NCBI GenBank assembly: GCA_027452265.1
Contig: DAIDGR010000110.1
Span: 39,828 to 103,827, forward strand
DNA length: 64,000 bases
Direction of reading: 5' to 3'
Source of the DNA: Caulobacteraceae bacterium
GTDB lineage: Bacteria > Pseudomonadota > Alphaproteobacteria > Caulobacterales > Caulobacteraceae
The translations under genes were made by a program, and so were the position numbers. The notes beneath the pieces were generated by a model. It worked only from the letters and a program-made list of their open reading frames with translations. It was not told the DNA's origin and ran no database searches. Each line of letters opens with the position of its first letter. Position 1 is the stretch's first letter. Of the stretch, positions 8,768 through 18,345 are shown piece after piece.

Positions 8768-10036
8768 TCAGCCGAACAAGGCCGTCTGGAACCGGGACGC
8801 CGCCTCCGCCGCCTTTCGCGGCCCCAGGATCGCCACCGCACAGGCCCCAGGCGCGCGCAGGGTCGTCTCGAACGCGTCGAGATCCTCAGGCCCGACCCGA
8901 TCGATCGCCTCGATATGGGCGGCGGGCGGCTGGACGGCGCCGAGGGTCAGGAGCTCGGTGGCCGCCTGCTCGGCGCGGGAGGCCAGAGACTCGCGGGCCA
9001 TCAGAAGTCCGGATTTGAGCTGCGTCTTGGCCCGGGCCAGGGCTTCCGGCGACAGGCGCCTCGCGAAGCCGACCAGCTCGCGCGCCACGGCCTCGGCGAC
9101 GCGTCCGGCGTCTTGCGCGCCACACCCGGCATAGATCCCGAGAACGCCTGCATCGGCCCAGGCCTCGGCATAGGCGTCGATGGCGTAGGCCAGGCCCAGA
9201 CGCTCCCGCACCTCCTGGAACAGGCGCGAGGCCATGCCCCCGCCCAGGGCCTCGGCCACCACGCGATGGGTCCAGTATTGCCCGGCGGCGAGGCCTGGGG
9301 CCGGAACCAGGAAGACCAGGTGAGCCTGTTCCAGCCGCCGCGTCTCCGCCACCGCGCCCCCGATAAATGCGGCGGGTTCAGGCGCTGGGGCGGATGCGCC
9401 CGGGGCGGCGCTGAACAGCGCCTCGGCCTGCCGCAGGACCCGCGCCTCGTCGACGGCGCCGGCGACGCTGACCACCAGGCGATCCGGGGCGTAGAGCTGG
9501 GCGCGCCAGGCCTCCAGCGCCGCGGGGTCGGCGGAGGCGAGACTGATCTCGGTTCCCAGGATCGGTCGGCCCAGGGCCTGATCGGCGAAGGCCACCGATT
9601 GGGCCTGTTCGAACACCTGGTCGTCGGGCGTGTCCACCGCCTCAGCGATCTCCTGGGCCACAACGCGCTTTTCGCGAGCCAGGTCATCGGCATCCAGGCG
9701 GGGGTGCAACACCAGGTCGGCGAGCACGCCCAGGGTCAGGTCGAAGGCCTCGGGCAGGGCCCGCGCCTGAAAACTGGTGCGCTCATAACCGGTCGCGGCG
9801 TTGATCTGGCCGCCCTCGCCCTCGATCACCTCCACCAGTTCCGCGGCCCCCCGGCCGCCCGCACCCTTGAACACCATGTGCTCGAGAAGGTGCGACCAGC
9901 CGTTGCGGGTGGCGTCCTCATGGCGCGCGCCGCGACCCGCGACCACGCTGATGGCGACGCTTTGATAGCCCGGCGCCGGGTCGAAGAGGACGCGGACCCC
10001 ATTGGCGAGGTCATGCAGACGAGCGGGCTCCCTCAT
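8768..10036 (-). CDS. M16 family zinc metallopeptidase (processing-peptidase-like)
   Basis: HLLEHMVFKG (HxxEH) motif, GGMASRLFQEVRERLGLAY. Confidence 0.94.
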   Translation of the reverse strand: MREPARLHDLANGVRVLFDPAPGYQSVAISVVAGRGARHEDATRNGWSHLLEHMVFKGAGGRGAAELVEVIEGEGGQINAATGYERTSFQARALPEAFDLTLGVLADLVLHPRLDADDLAREKRVVAQEIAEAVDTPDDQVFEQAQSVAFADQALGRPILGTEISLASADPAALEAWRAQLYAPDRLVVSVAGAVDEARVLRQAEALFSAAPGASAPAPEPAAFIGGAVAETRRLEQAHLVFLVPAPGLAAGQYWTHRVVAEALGGGMASRLFQEVRERLGLAYAIDAYAEAWADAGVLGIYAGCGAQDAGRVAEAVARELVGFARRLSPEALARAKTQLKSGLLMARESLASRAEQAATELLTLGAVQPPAAHIEAIDRVGPEDLDAFETTLRAPGACAVAILGPRKAAEAASRFQTALFG

Positions 10037-11451
10037 AGGGCGAGGCAGCCTGCGATGGCGCTCTTGAGGGCGTCGAGATCCGCCGGAAGGCGGATCACGC
10101 GTTCGGGACGGCCGTTCAGGGCCAGGACCTGGGCGGGCGGGGGAACGACATCGCCCGTGGCCGCCGAGACCGCCTCTGGGAACTTGGCCGGATGGGCGGT
10201 GGCGAGGACCACGCGTGGCGAGGCCTCGCGGGTGTCGCCCGCCTCCAGGATGCCGGCGGCGGCAAGGGCGACGGCGGTGTGCGGGTCGACAAAGCCAAGC
10301 CCGCGGTCGTGGGCGAGCGCCATGGTCCGCGAAGTCTCCGCCTCATCGACCGCCCGGGCTGGACCCAGGGCGCGTATGGCGTTCAACGCCTCACCAGACA
10401 AGTTCAGGGCGCCGCCGGCCTCAAAGCCCTCAAAGGCGGCCGCGGTCGCGGCGGCGTCGCGGCCCAGGGCCTCGAACACCAGGCGCTCGAAGTTGGAAGC
10501 GGCCTGGATATCCATGGCCGGGCTTTGGGTCGGCGCCAGGGTGCCGCGAACATAGACGCCAGAGGCGAAGGCCCGGGGGAGAATGTCGTTGCGATTGGTC
10601 GCCGCCAGGATCTCGCCAATCGGCAGGCCCATGGCCCGGGCGGCCCAGCCCGCGAAGGCGTCGCCGAAATTCCCCGTCGGGACGGCGAAACGGATCTTGC
10701 CGCTGATCGTCGACGGGGTTGCCGCGCCAAGCGCCACGGCGGAAGTCGCGTAATAGACGGCCTGGGCCAGGATCCGGACGATATTGATCGAGTTGACCGC
10801 CGTAAGACGGGCCTCGCGCGCGAAGTCCGCGTCCCGGAACAGGCGCTTGACCAGGGCCTGGCAGGCATCGAAATCGCCCTGCACGGCCAGGGCATGGACA
10901 TTGGATTCGGGCGACGCGGTAATGAAGCGCCGCTGGACCTCAGAGATGCGTCCCTCGGGGAACAGGACCACGACATCGGTCCGCGCAACACCGGCAAAGG
11001 CCTCGACCGCCGCACCTCCGGTATCGCCGGAGGTCGCGCAGATGATGGTCAGACGCCCGTCTCGCCGCGCCAGCATCTCGCCGTAGAGCTGGGCGAGGAG
11101 CTGCATGGCGATGTCCTTGAAGGCCAGGCTCGGCCCGTGGAACAGCTCGAGGCGCCAGCTTGCCGGACCGATCTGGACGAGAGGCGCCACGGCCGGGTGC
11201 GCGAACCGGGCATAGGCGGCCTGGCACAATCGCCTCAGAGCGGCCGGCTCGAGGCTGTCGCCGACAAAGGGCGACAGAATGCGAGCGGCGACCTCAGCGT
11301 AGGGGCGACCCGCGAGGTCGGCGATCTCGTCGGTCGAGAGGCGGGGCCAATGTTCCGGCGTGTAGAGGCCGCCATCGGGCGCAAGGCCCGCCATCAGGGC
11401 GCCTTCGAAGTCCACGGCGGGGGCGACGCCCCGGGTCGAAACGAATCTCAT
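10033..11451 (-). CDS. thrC: Threonine synthase
   Basis: MRFVSTRGVAPAVDFEGALMAGLAPDGGLYTPE, ELFHGPSLAFKDIAMQ (PLP Lys); overlaps M16 start. Confidence 0.96.
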   Translation of the reverse strand: MRFVSTRGVAPAVDFEGALMAGLAPDGGLYTPEHWPRLSTDEIADLAGRPYAEVAARILSPFVGDSLEPAALRRLCQAAYARFAHPAVAPLVQIGPASWRLELFHGPSLAFKDIAMQLLAQLYGEMLARRDGRLTIICATSGDTGGAAVEAFAGVARTDVVVLFPEGRISEVQRRFITASPESNVHALAVQGDFDACQALVKRLFRDADFAREARLTAVNSINIVRILAQAVYYATSAVALGAATPSTISGKIRFAVPTGNFGDAFAGWAARAMGLPIGEILAATNRNDILPRAFASGVYVRGTLAPTQSPAMDIQAASNFERLVFEALGRDAAATAAAFEGFEAGGALNLSGEALNAIRALGPARAVDEAETSRTMALAHDRGLGFVDPHTAVALAAAGILEAGDTREASPRVVLATAHPAKFPEAVSAATGDVVPPPAQVLALNGRPERVIRLPADLDALKSAIAGCLAL

Positions 11452-12197
11452 CGGCGATATCGCTGCAACAGCATGGCCAGATAGAACCAGGCGAGGATTC
11501 CGGCCAGGGCGAACCAGGTTAGGGCATAGACGAAATGGTTGTTGGGAATGTCCTCGGGCAGGGCCCTCGGCTGTACCCCCGGCGCCGCCGGGCGCTCGCT
11601 CTCGGCCGCCAGCAGGTAGGGCGCTGGATGGGCCAGGCCTGCCGCCTTGCTGAACTCGGCGAGGGTCGGCCCGTCGATCAGCCGCGCGACCACCATGCGG
11701 GGCGTCCTTTGGATGACCGCCGGCCCCAGCCAGGGCTTCCCCCCGGGCGTGCGCAGGACCCCGACCACCTCGCCCATCGGCGGGTCGGTCACCGGCGTGG
11801 GGGCGGTAAAGCCTTTGAGCCCGGTCGCGAGGCCACGGTCGACGAGGATGCCATCATACGGCCCGAGCGCGGCGCGACAGGCGCCAAGCAGCCGCCAGCC
11901 GATCACGCCGTCGGCGACGGCATAGCGGAAGAGCTGCGGGCCTCGCCGAGGCGCGGGATCGCAGGCCACGGCGACCCGGACAAAGCCCTGGTCGCCCGGC
12001 GCGGCGAGAACCTGGACGAGGGGGCGCGCCGGAGCGGTCTTCAGCGCCGCGATTCGGGCCAGGAGGGCTTCCTTCCAGGCCAGGCGGTGCACCTGCCAGA
12101 CGCCAAGGCCGATCAGCCCTGAAAAGACGATCAGGGCCGCCAGGGTCAGGCCGATGGGAAACCGCGCGCCCCGCAAGGGGGGGGTCGATCCGGTCAC
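11448..12197 (-). CDS. SURF1 family cytochrome oxidase biogenesis protein
   Basis: GVWQVHRLAWKEALLARI, HFVYALTWFALAGILAWFYL; cox gene context. Confidence 0.88.
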   Translation of the reverse strand: MTGSTPPLRGARFPIGLTLAALIVFSGLIGLGVWQVHRLAWKEALLARIAALKTAPARPLVQVLAAPGDQGFVRVAVACDPAPRRGPQLFRYAVADGVIGWRLLGACRAALGPYDGILVDRGLATGLKGFTAPTPVTDPPMGEVVGVLRTPGGKPWLGPAVIQRTPRMVVARLIDGPTLAEFSKAAGLAHPAPYLLAAESERPAAPGVQPRALPEDIPNNHFVYALTWFALAGILAWFYLAMLLQRYRR

Positions 12198-12571
12198 GGC
12201 GGCGGCCTTTCACCGCGATTGCGCATCTGTGCGGCGATCATCAGGCCTTTCATTGGCCTAAGCAGCCCCAGGCATACGGCCGCGCCGATCGGCAACCACA
12301 CCGCGAGGTCCACCCAGACCGGAGGGTCGTAGATCAATTCCGTGATCAGGGCGGCGAAGACGACGATGAAGCCGGCGAACAGGATGACGAACACGGCCGG
12401 ACCATCTCCGCTGTCCACCGTGGTCAGGTCATAGCCACAGACCGGGCAGCGCGGCGCAAGTTTGAGGAACCCGACGAACAGCGCGCCCTCGCCGCACCGG
12501 GCGCAGCGCCCGCGAAGGCCACGCAGGAAGGGCGCGAGAGGCGCGCCGCGCCCTTCGCCAGCCTCGCTCAA
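12194..12571 (-). CDS. DUF983 domain-containing protein with paired CxxC
   Basis: GRCARCGEGALFVGFLKLAPRCPVCGYDL plus two TM segments. Confidence 0.9.
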   Translation of the reverse strand: MSEAGEGRGAPLAPFLRGLRGRCARCGEGALFVGFLKLAPRCPVCGYDLTTVDSGDGPAVFVILFAGFIVVFAALITELIYDPPVWVDLAVWLPIGAAVCLGLLRPMKGLMIAAQMRNRGERPPP

Positions 12572-13443
12572 TGGCCCCAGCCGGCCCCAAAGATCACGTA
12601 CAGGAACGTGAACAGGAAGAGCCAGACGACGTCGACGAAATGCCAGTACCAGGCGGCCGCCTCGAACCCGAAATGCTGCTTGGGCGTGAACCCTCCATTC
12701 AGCATCCGGATCAGGCAGACCGTGAGAAAGATGGTGCCGACGATGACGTGGAAGCCATGGAAACCCGTCGCCATGAAGAAGCTGGATCCATAGAGGCCCG
12801 AATTGGCCGCATCAGGCCCATAGAAAAGCTTTTCGGACAGGATGTGGTGGTACTCGTAGCCCTGGATCGAGGTGAACAGGACGCCCAGCATGATGGTGAG
12901 GATCAGGCCAAGCTGAGCGCCTTTGCGGTCGCCCTGCTGCAGGGCGTGGTGCGACCAGGTCACCGTCGTGCCCGAGAGGAGAAGGGTCAGGGTATTGATC
13001 AGCGGAAGCTGAAACGGCGCCACGGCCTCCACACCCTTGGGCGGCCAGGTGGCCCAGGCGGCGCTCACATCGTCAAGCGGCGAGAGCGTGCGCACGTGAT
13101 GGAACAGGGCCATCTCGAAGAAGATCCAGAACCAAGCGACGAAGAACATCACCTCCGAGGCGATGAACAGGATCATGCCGTATCGCAGGCCGATCGAGAC
13201 CACCGGCGTATGATCCCCGTGATTGGCCTCTTTGATCACGTCGCGCCACCAGGCGGCCATGGTGAAGAGCACACCAGCAGCCCCCAGGGCCAGAACCCAC
13301 CAGTCGCCCTTGGGAAGGCCCAGAATACCCTTCAACCCGATGACGAGGCCCAGGGCGAGGATCACCGCCGACATCGACCCGACCAGCGGCCAGGGACTCG
13401 GATTGACGAGGTGATAGTCGTGCTTCACGCCTTCGTGGGCCAT
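12568..13443 (-). CDS. ctaE: Cytochrome c oxidase subunit III
   Basis: YHLVNPSPWPLVGSMSA, ASEVMFFVAWFWIFF, ATGFHGFHVIVGTIFL, WYWHFVDVVWLFLF. Confidence 0.97.
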   Translation of the reverse strand: MAHEGVKHDYHLVNPSPWPLVGSMSAVILALGLVIGLKGILGLPKGDWWVLALGAAGVLFTMAAWWRDVIKEANHGDHTPVVSIGLRYGMILFIASEVMFFVAWFWIFFEMALFHHVRTLSPLDDVSAAWATWPPKGVEAVAPFQLPLINTLTLLLSGTTVTWSHHALQQGDRKGAQLGLILTIMLGVLFTSIQGYEYHHILSEKLFYGPDAANSGLYGSSFFMATGFHGFHVIVGTIFLTVCLIRMLNGGFTPKQHFGFEAAAWYWHFVDVVWLFLFTFLYVIFGAGWGH

Positions 13444-13549
13444 GTCCCGCCTTGTCTCCTACACAGGTCCCGCAGCCACGACGCCGAATCCGGCGCGCGC
13501 GACGCGCATCTCGTCCAACCTCGACACCACGGAAGTCGGCGTCGGCGTC

Positions 13550-14242
13550 CTATAGCCCCGCCTTCGCCGTTCCGCCAAGAGGTCCTGCGGCCGGCGCGGC
13601 GCGGGTCTGGGAGGCGGTGGCTTGGGGCTTGGTCTGAGCGGGCGCGGCCTTGCCCGCGTCGGTGGCCGGAAAGAAGGTATAGGACAGCGTAATATCCGGT
13701 TCGTACCGGGTGTCCCGGTCCTGCCCAAAGCGGGGGTCGACGTAATAGACGACGGGAAACTCCGCCGTCTGGCCCGGCGCGAGGGTCTGGTCGCTGAAAC
13801 AGAAGCACTCAAGCTTTGAAAAATATTGGCCGGCCGCCTCGGGGACGACATTGAAGAGCGCGCGCGCGGTGACCGGGTGGTCGCTCGTGTTCTTGACCCG
13901 GAAGAAGGCCAGGTTCGAGGCGCCCAGATGCACGGTCTGGCTGGCCTGTTCGGGCTGGAACTGGAACGGCACGCCGTTCACGTTGGTGTCGAACTTCACG
14001 ACCACGGTCTGGGCCGAGACCTGGCTGGGCGCGTAGGCGGCCCGCTTGACGGCCCCGTTGAAGCCGGTGGCCGCACAGAAGGCGCGATAGAAGGTCGGCG
14101 CCTCCGCCACCAGCCCCACCATCACCGCCAGGACGCTAAGACAGACCAGGACCACGCGCTGGTTGGCGCGGGCGCCGGCGCTCCGCGTCCCGGTCGGAGA
14201 GGCCGGGCCTTCGGGAGGGGGCTCAGGGGGTGAGGCCGCCAT
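13550..14242 (-). CDS. ctaG: Cytochrome c oxidase assembly protein CtaG (Cox11)
   Basis: FYRAFCAATGFNG, ECFCFSDQTLAPGQTAEFPVVYYVDP. Confidence 0.95.
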   Translation of the reverse strand: MAASPPEPPPEGPASPTGTRSAGARANQRVVLVCLSVLAVMVGLVAEAPTFYRAFCAATGFNGAVKRAAYAPSQVSAQTVVVKFDTNVNGVPFQFQPEQASQTVHLGASNLAFFRVKNTSDHPVTARALFNVVPEAAGQYFSKLECFCFSDQTLAPGQTAEFPVVYYVDPRFGQDRDTRYEPDITLSYTFFPATDAGKAAPAQTKPQATASQTRAAPAAGPLGGTAKAGL

Positions 14243-14372
14243 TGTGACCAATCTTGATGACCGTGATGACGAAAATAAGGACCACGAAGCCGATCAGAGC
14301 CCCGGCAAGAAGCAGGTTGCGCGCGCGCCGCGCCTTCGCGGCCGCCTCGCTTTCCTGGTTGGGGTCGCTCAT
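14223..14372 (-). CDS. Small CoxF-like single-TM cytochrome oxidase protein, 49 aa; absent from the ORF track
   Basis: Translation MSDPNQESEAAAKARRARNLLLAGALIGFVVLIFVITVIKIGHNGGLTP between ctaB and ctaG. Confidence 0.82.
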   Translation of the reverse strand: MSDPNQESEAAAKARRARNLLLAGALIGFVVLIFVITVIKIGHNGGLTP

Positions 14373-15379
14373 GGAAAAACCTGAGGGATGAGGCCCGGGG
14401 AGAGGGGCGCGAGCCCGGCCAGGCGCTCGATCAAAAGCGCCGCGAACAGGGCGAAGAGGTAGGCCAGAGAAAAGGCGAAGACGTCACGCGCGCGGCGCGC
14501 GCCCTTGCCCACCTTGTAGAGCGTCGTGCGGCCGTCCGCCGCGACGGGCTCCACATCATCGCGGGGCCCCGATGCGGCCAGACGTGCGACGAGGGCGATC
14601 AGGCCCAGGCCGCCAAGACTCGCCACAGCCGCGTAAAGGACGCCGCCCAGACCTGTGATGACAGGGGCGAGACCCAGCGGCGCGAGAACAAGGCAATAGG
14701 CAAGGATCTGCCAGCGCGTCGAGGCCCGGCCCCTGACCAGAGGCATCATCGGCACGCCGGCGGCGGCGTAGTCCTCACAGGTGTAGAGCGAAAGCGCCCA
14801 GAAGTGCGGCGGCGTCCAGACAAAGATGATGGCCACCAGGAGCCACGCGTTCAGCGGCGCCGTTCCGCTCGCGGCAGCCCAGCCGACCAGCGGCGGCAGG
14901 GCTCCAGCCAGGCCGCCGATGACGATATTTTGCGGCGTTCGGCGCTTCAGCCAAAGCGTATAGACAAGCACATAGAAGGCGATGGTGAAGGCCAGCAATC
15001 CGGCCGCCAGCCAGTTGGTCGCCAGACCCATCACGCCCACGGACAGGATCGACAGGGTCAGGCCAAGCGCCCGAGCGTCGGAGGGCTGCACGCGCCCCGC
15101 GGGGACAGGGCGTCGCTTGGTCCGGCGCATGACCGCATCGATGTCCGAGTCGTAGGCCATGTTCAGCGCGGCGGATCCGCCGGCGCCGATGGTGATGCAA
15201 AGGATGGCCGCGAACCCCAGCCATGGATCGATCGGCGTGCGCGCGCACAGAAGCCCTGTGATCGCCGTGAACACGACGAGAGACATCACCCGGGGCTTGA
15301 GCAGGGCGATGTAGTCCGATGCGCGGGCCACGTCCGCCGCCGGAGACGCTCCGGCGGCGATGGCCTCAGTCGTGTTCAT
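14369..15379 (-). CDS. ctaB: Heme o synthase (protoheme IX farnesyltransferase)
   Basis: YIALLKPRVMSLVVFTAITGLL, NMAYDSDIDAVMRRTKRRPVPAGRV. Confidence 0.96.
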   Translation of the reverse strand: MNTTEAIAAGASPAADVARASDYIALLKPRVMSLVVFTAITGLLCARTPIDPWLGFAAILCITIGAGGSAALNMAYDSDIDAVMRRTKRRPVPAGRVQPSDARALGLTLSILSVGVMGLATNWLAAGLLAFTIAFYVLVYTLWLKRRTPQNIVIGGLAGALPPLVGWAAASGTAPLNAWLLVAIIFVWTPPHFWALSLYTCEDYAAAGVPMMPLVRGRASTRWQILAYCLVLAPLGLAPVITGLGGVLYAAVASLGGLGLIALVARLAASGPRDDVEPVAADGRTTLYKVGKGARRARDVFAFSLAYLFALFAALLIERLAGLAPLSPGLIPQVFP

Positions 15380-15398
15380 GCGAGCTCCGATCGGCCGA

Positions 15399-17078
15399 TC
15401 AGTGACCGTCCGCGTGGACCACCGGCAGTTCGTTGAACTGGTGGAAGGGCGGCGGCGAGGACAGGGTCCATTCCAGCGTCGTCGCCCCGGCGCCCCACGG
15501 ATTGGCCCGAGCCGGACGGCGGCGCAGGGCGGCCTCCAGGATCATGCCCAGGAAGACCACGAGTCCGACCAGGGTGATCAGGTAGCCGATCGAGGACAGG
15601 TGGTTCCAGAACCGGAAGGCCACCGGGTAGTCGATGGACCGACGCGGCATGCCCTGCAGGCCCAGGAAGTGCTGCGGGAAGAAGATCACATTGACGCCGA
15701 CAAAGGTCAGCCAGAAGTGCAGCACGCCCAGCGCTTCATTGTAGCGCACGCCCCACATCTTCTCGAACCAGTAGTAGAACCCGGCGAAAATCGCGAACAC
15801 CGCGCCCAGGCTGAGCACGTAGTGGAAGTGGGCGACCACATAATAGCTGTCGTGCAGAGCGTAATCGATACCGGCATTGGCCAGGACCACGCCGGTGACG
15901 CCGCCCACGGTGAACAGGAAGATGAAGCCGATGGCGAACAGCATCGGCGTTTTGAACTCCAGCGATCCGCCCCACATGGTCGCGATCCAGGAGAAAATCT
16001 TCACCCCCGTGGGAACCGCAATGACCATGGTCGCCGCGACGAAGTAGGCCTGCAGGTTGAGCGGCATGCCCACCGTGAACATGTGGTGCGCCCAGACGAT
16101 GAAGCCGAGGAAGCCGATCGCCACCATGGCGTAGGCCATGGCCAGGTAGCCGAACACCGGCTTGCCCGAGAAAGTCGAGACCACGTGGCTGATGATGCCA
16201 AAGCCCGGGATGATCAGGATGTACACCTCGGGGTGCCCGAAGAACCAGAACAGGTGCTGATACATCAGGGGATCGCCGCCGCCGGCCGGATCAAAGAAGT
16301 GCGTGCCGAAATTCCGGTCGGTGAGGAGCATGGTGATGGCGCCCGCCAGAACCGGCAGGGACAGCAGAAGCAGGAAGACGGTGACCAGAATCGACCACAC
16401 GAACAGCGGCATGCGGTGCAGGGTCATGCCCGGCGCGCGCATGTTGAAGATGGTGGTGATGAAATTGATCGCGCCGAGGATCGAGCTGGCCCCGGCCAGG
16501 TGAACCGACAGGATCACGCAGTCGAACGCCGGCCCCGGATGCCCGATGGTCGAGAGCGGCGCATACATGGTCCAGCCGCCGCCGAATCCGCGTCCCGGGC
16601 CGCCATCGACGAACATCGAGGTCAGCAGCATCACCCAGGAGGCGACCAGCAGCCAGAAGCTGATGTTGTTCATCCGGGGGAACGCCATGTCGGGCGCGCC
16701 GATCATCAAGGGCACGAACCAGTTGCCGAATCCGCCAATCATGGCGGGCATGACCATGAAGAAGATCATGATCAGGCCGTGGGCCGTGACCACGGCGTAG
16801 TAGCCGTGCTTGGTCTGCTCCACGAGACCCATCAGATTGATCGCCGAATTGGGCGAGAACAGCTGGATGCCGGGCTCGGCCAGCTCCCAGCGAATCAGGC
16901 CCGACAGCAGGGCGCCGATGATCCCCGCCTGAATGGCGAAGATGATGTACAGCGTGCCGATGTCCTTATGGTTGGTCGACAGGAACCAGCGGGTGAAAAA
17001 GCCCGGTTTGGCGTCATGCGCGCCATGCCCACCCTGAACATGGGCGGCTCGACCGTGGGTCTGGGCGATGTCAGCCAT
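15399..17078 (-). CDS. ctaD: Cytochrome c oxidase subunit I
   Basis: [59 protein letters not shown]. Confidence 0.98.
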   Translation of the reverse strand: MADIAQTHGRAAHVQGGHGAHDAKPGFFTRWFLSTNHKDIGTLYIIFAIQAGIIGALLSGLIRWELAEPGIQLFSPNSAINLMGLVEQTKHGYYAVVTAHGLIMIFFMVMPAMIGGFGNWFVPLMIGAPDMAFPRMNNISFWLLVASWVMLLTSMFVDGGPGRGFGGGWTMYAPLSTIGHPGPAFDCVILSVHLAGASSILGAINFITTIFNMRAPGMTLHRMPLFVWSILVTVFLLLLSLPVLAGAITMLLTDRNFGTHFFDPAGGGDPLMYQHLFWFFGHPEVYILIIPGFGIISHVVSTFSGKPVFGYLAMAYAMVAIGFLGFIVWAHHMFTVGMPLNLQAYFVAATMVIAVPTGVKIFSWIATMWGGSLEFKTPMLFAIGFIFLFTVGGVTGVVLANAGIDYALHDSYYVVAHFHYVLSLGAVFAIFAGFYYWFEKMWGVRYNEALGVLHFWLTFVGVNVIFFPQHFLGLQGMPRRSIDYPVAFRFWNHLSSIGYLITLVGLVVFLGMILEAALRRRPARANPWGAGATTLEWTLSSPPPFHQFNELPVVHADGH

Positions 17079-17108
17079 CTGACCTGATGCTCCCTATAAG
17101 GACTTGAA

Positions 17109-17957
17109 CTATTCGGCCTTGGCCGACGCTGCCGGCGCGGCGGCGGCGACCTGGGCGGGCTGCGGAACCTTGCTCGCCACCCAATTCTTGAACTGATCCT
17201 CGGTCACCACATCCACCTCGATCGGCATGAAGGAGTGATTGGCGCCGCAGAGCTGCGAGCACTGACCGTAGAATACGCCCGTGTGATCCGCCTTGAACCA
17301 GGTCTCATTGAGACGGCCCGGCACCGCGTCCAGCTTCACGCCAAAGGCCGGCACGGAAAACGAGTGGATCACATCCTCGGCGGTGATCTCGACCTTCACG
17401 ACCTTGCCCACCGGCACGACCATGGGATTGCTGGCGGCGAGCAGATAGGGCCGGTGCTGGGCCTTGGCGTCGTCCTCGGTGAGCGGGATCGAGGTCGCCG
17501 CGGGGATCTTCTGGTCGGGATAGGCATAGTCCCAGTTCCACTGCCGGCCGGTCACCTTCACCGTCATATACGGCTTGGGCATGTCGTGTTCAGCGAACAG
17601 CAGCTTGAACGAGAAGATGGCGATGAACATCAGGATCAGGACCGGCCCGACCGTCCAGGCGATCTCGACCGGCGTGTTGTGGCTGAACCGGGCCGGAACC
17701 GGGTTGGCGCGCTTGTTGAAGCGCACAATCACATAAACCAGCAGAACAAGGACCAGCAGCACGATCCCGGTGATGATCGGCAGCAGGATGTCGTTATGGA
17801 AGAAGATCTGCTGGGCGCGGATCTGAGAGGCCGCGGGCTGCAGGTCGATGGCCTTGTTGGCCGGCTGGCCGAGCTGGTCTTCGGCCAAGGCCTGGCCGGC
17901 GACGAGGCTCAGGACGAGAGTCGTGAGGGATGCAATCGGAGCGACGCGAAACTTCAT
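17109..17957 (-). CDS. ctaC: Cytochrome c oxidase subunit II
   Basis: Signal peptide from MKFRVAPIASL, HNTPVEIAWTVGPVLIL, VIHSFSVPAFGVKLDAVPGRLNETWF, GQCSQLCGANHSFMPIEV Cu-A site. Confidence 0.97.
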   Translation of the reverse strand: MKFRVAPIASLTTLVLSLVAGQALAEDQLGQPANKAIDLQPAASQIRAQQIFFHNDILLPIITGIVLLVLVLLVYVIVRFNKRANPVPARFSHNTPVEIAWTVGPVLILMFIAIFSFKLLFAEHDMPKPYMTVKVTGRQWNWDYAYPDQKIPAATSIPLTEDDAKAQHRPYLLAASNPMVVPVGKVVKVEITAEDVIHSFSVPAFGVKLDAVPGRLNETWFKADHTGVFYGQCSQLCGANHSFMPIEVDVVTEDQFKNWVASKVPQPAQVAAAAPAASAKAE

Positions 17958-18203
17958 GGTCCTCTCGGCTCTTTCCGCGATGGGAGGGGCTTGACCATCG
18001 CCGGCGCCCGCAAGCGCGAACGATCCCGGCGAAGGCGTCCTTGGGGCGGTGCAATAGCCATAAGACGCTGGGTTGCCAAGGCGGTTGCGCACCAGGATCG
18101 CCGCCAGCGACCGCCGCCGGGCAAATCGTGATGGCCCGCCCTTTCGGCCCGGAGCCCGCGAGGTTATGTCTCTTGACGGCTGCTCCCTCGGGTCTGTCCG
18201 CCC

Positions 18204-18317
18204 AGAGCACGATACGTTTTCGTGGAATCGGCGAAGACGCTGAATCGTGCTCTATCTTAAGCTCCCTGAGCGCGTTGCGAAGCGCCAGGTCGGTTCCGTC
18301 CAAACGCAACGCACTCT
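18204..18317 (+). repeat. Interspersed 114-bp two-hairpin repeat, copy A
   Basis: AGAGCACGAT(A)CGTTTTCGTGGAATCGGCGAAGACGCTGAATCGTGCTCT...GAGCGCGTTGCGAAGCGCC...CGCAACGCACTCT; shared by five loci in this window. Confidence 0.9.
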
Positions 18318-18345
18318 CGTCGCATCGAAGAAACGATCCCGCCGC

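Noticed and set aside
8729-10555. 608-aa plus-strand ORF opposite the M16 peptidase and thrC
   Set aside because: Antisense shadow spanning two unrelated genes.
15360-17087. 575-aa plus-strand ORF opposite ctaD
   Set aside because: Antisense shadow of a highly conserved gene; the H/D/E/R/Q-rich product is an artefact.
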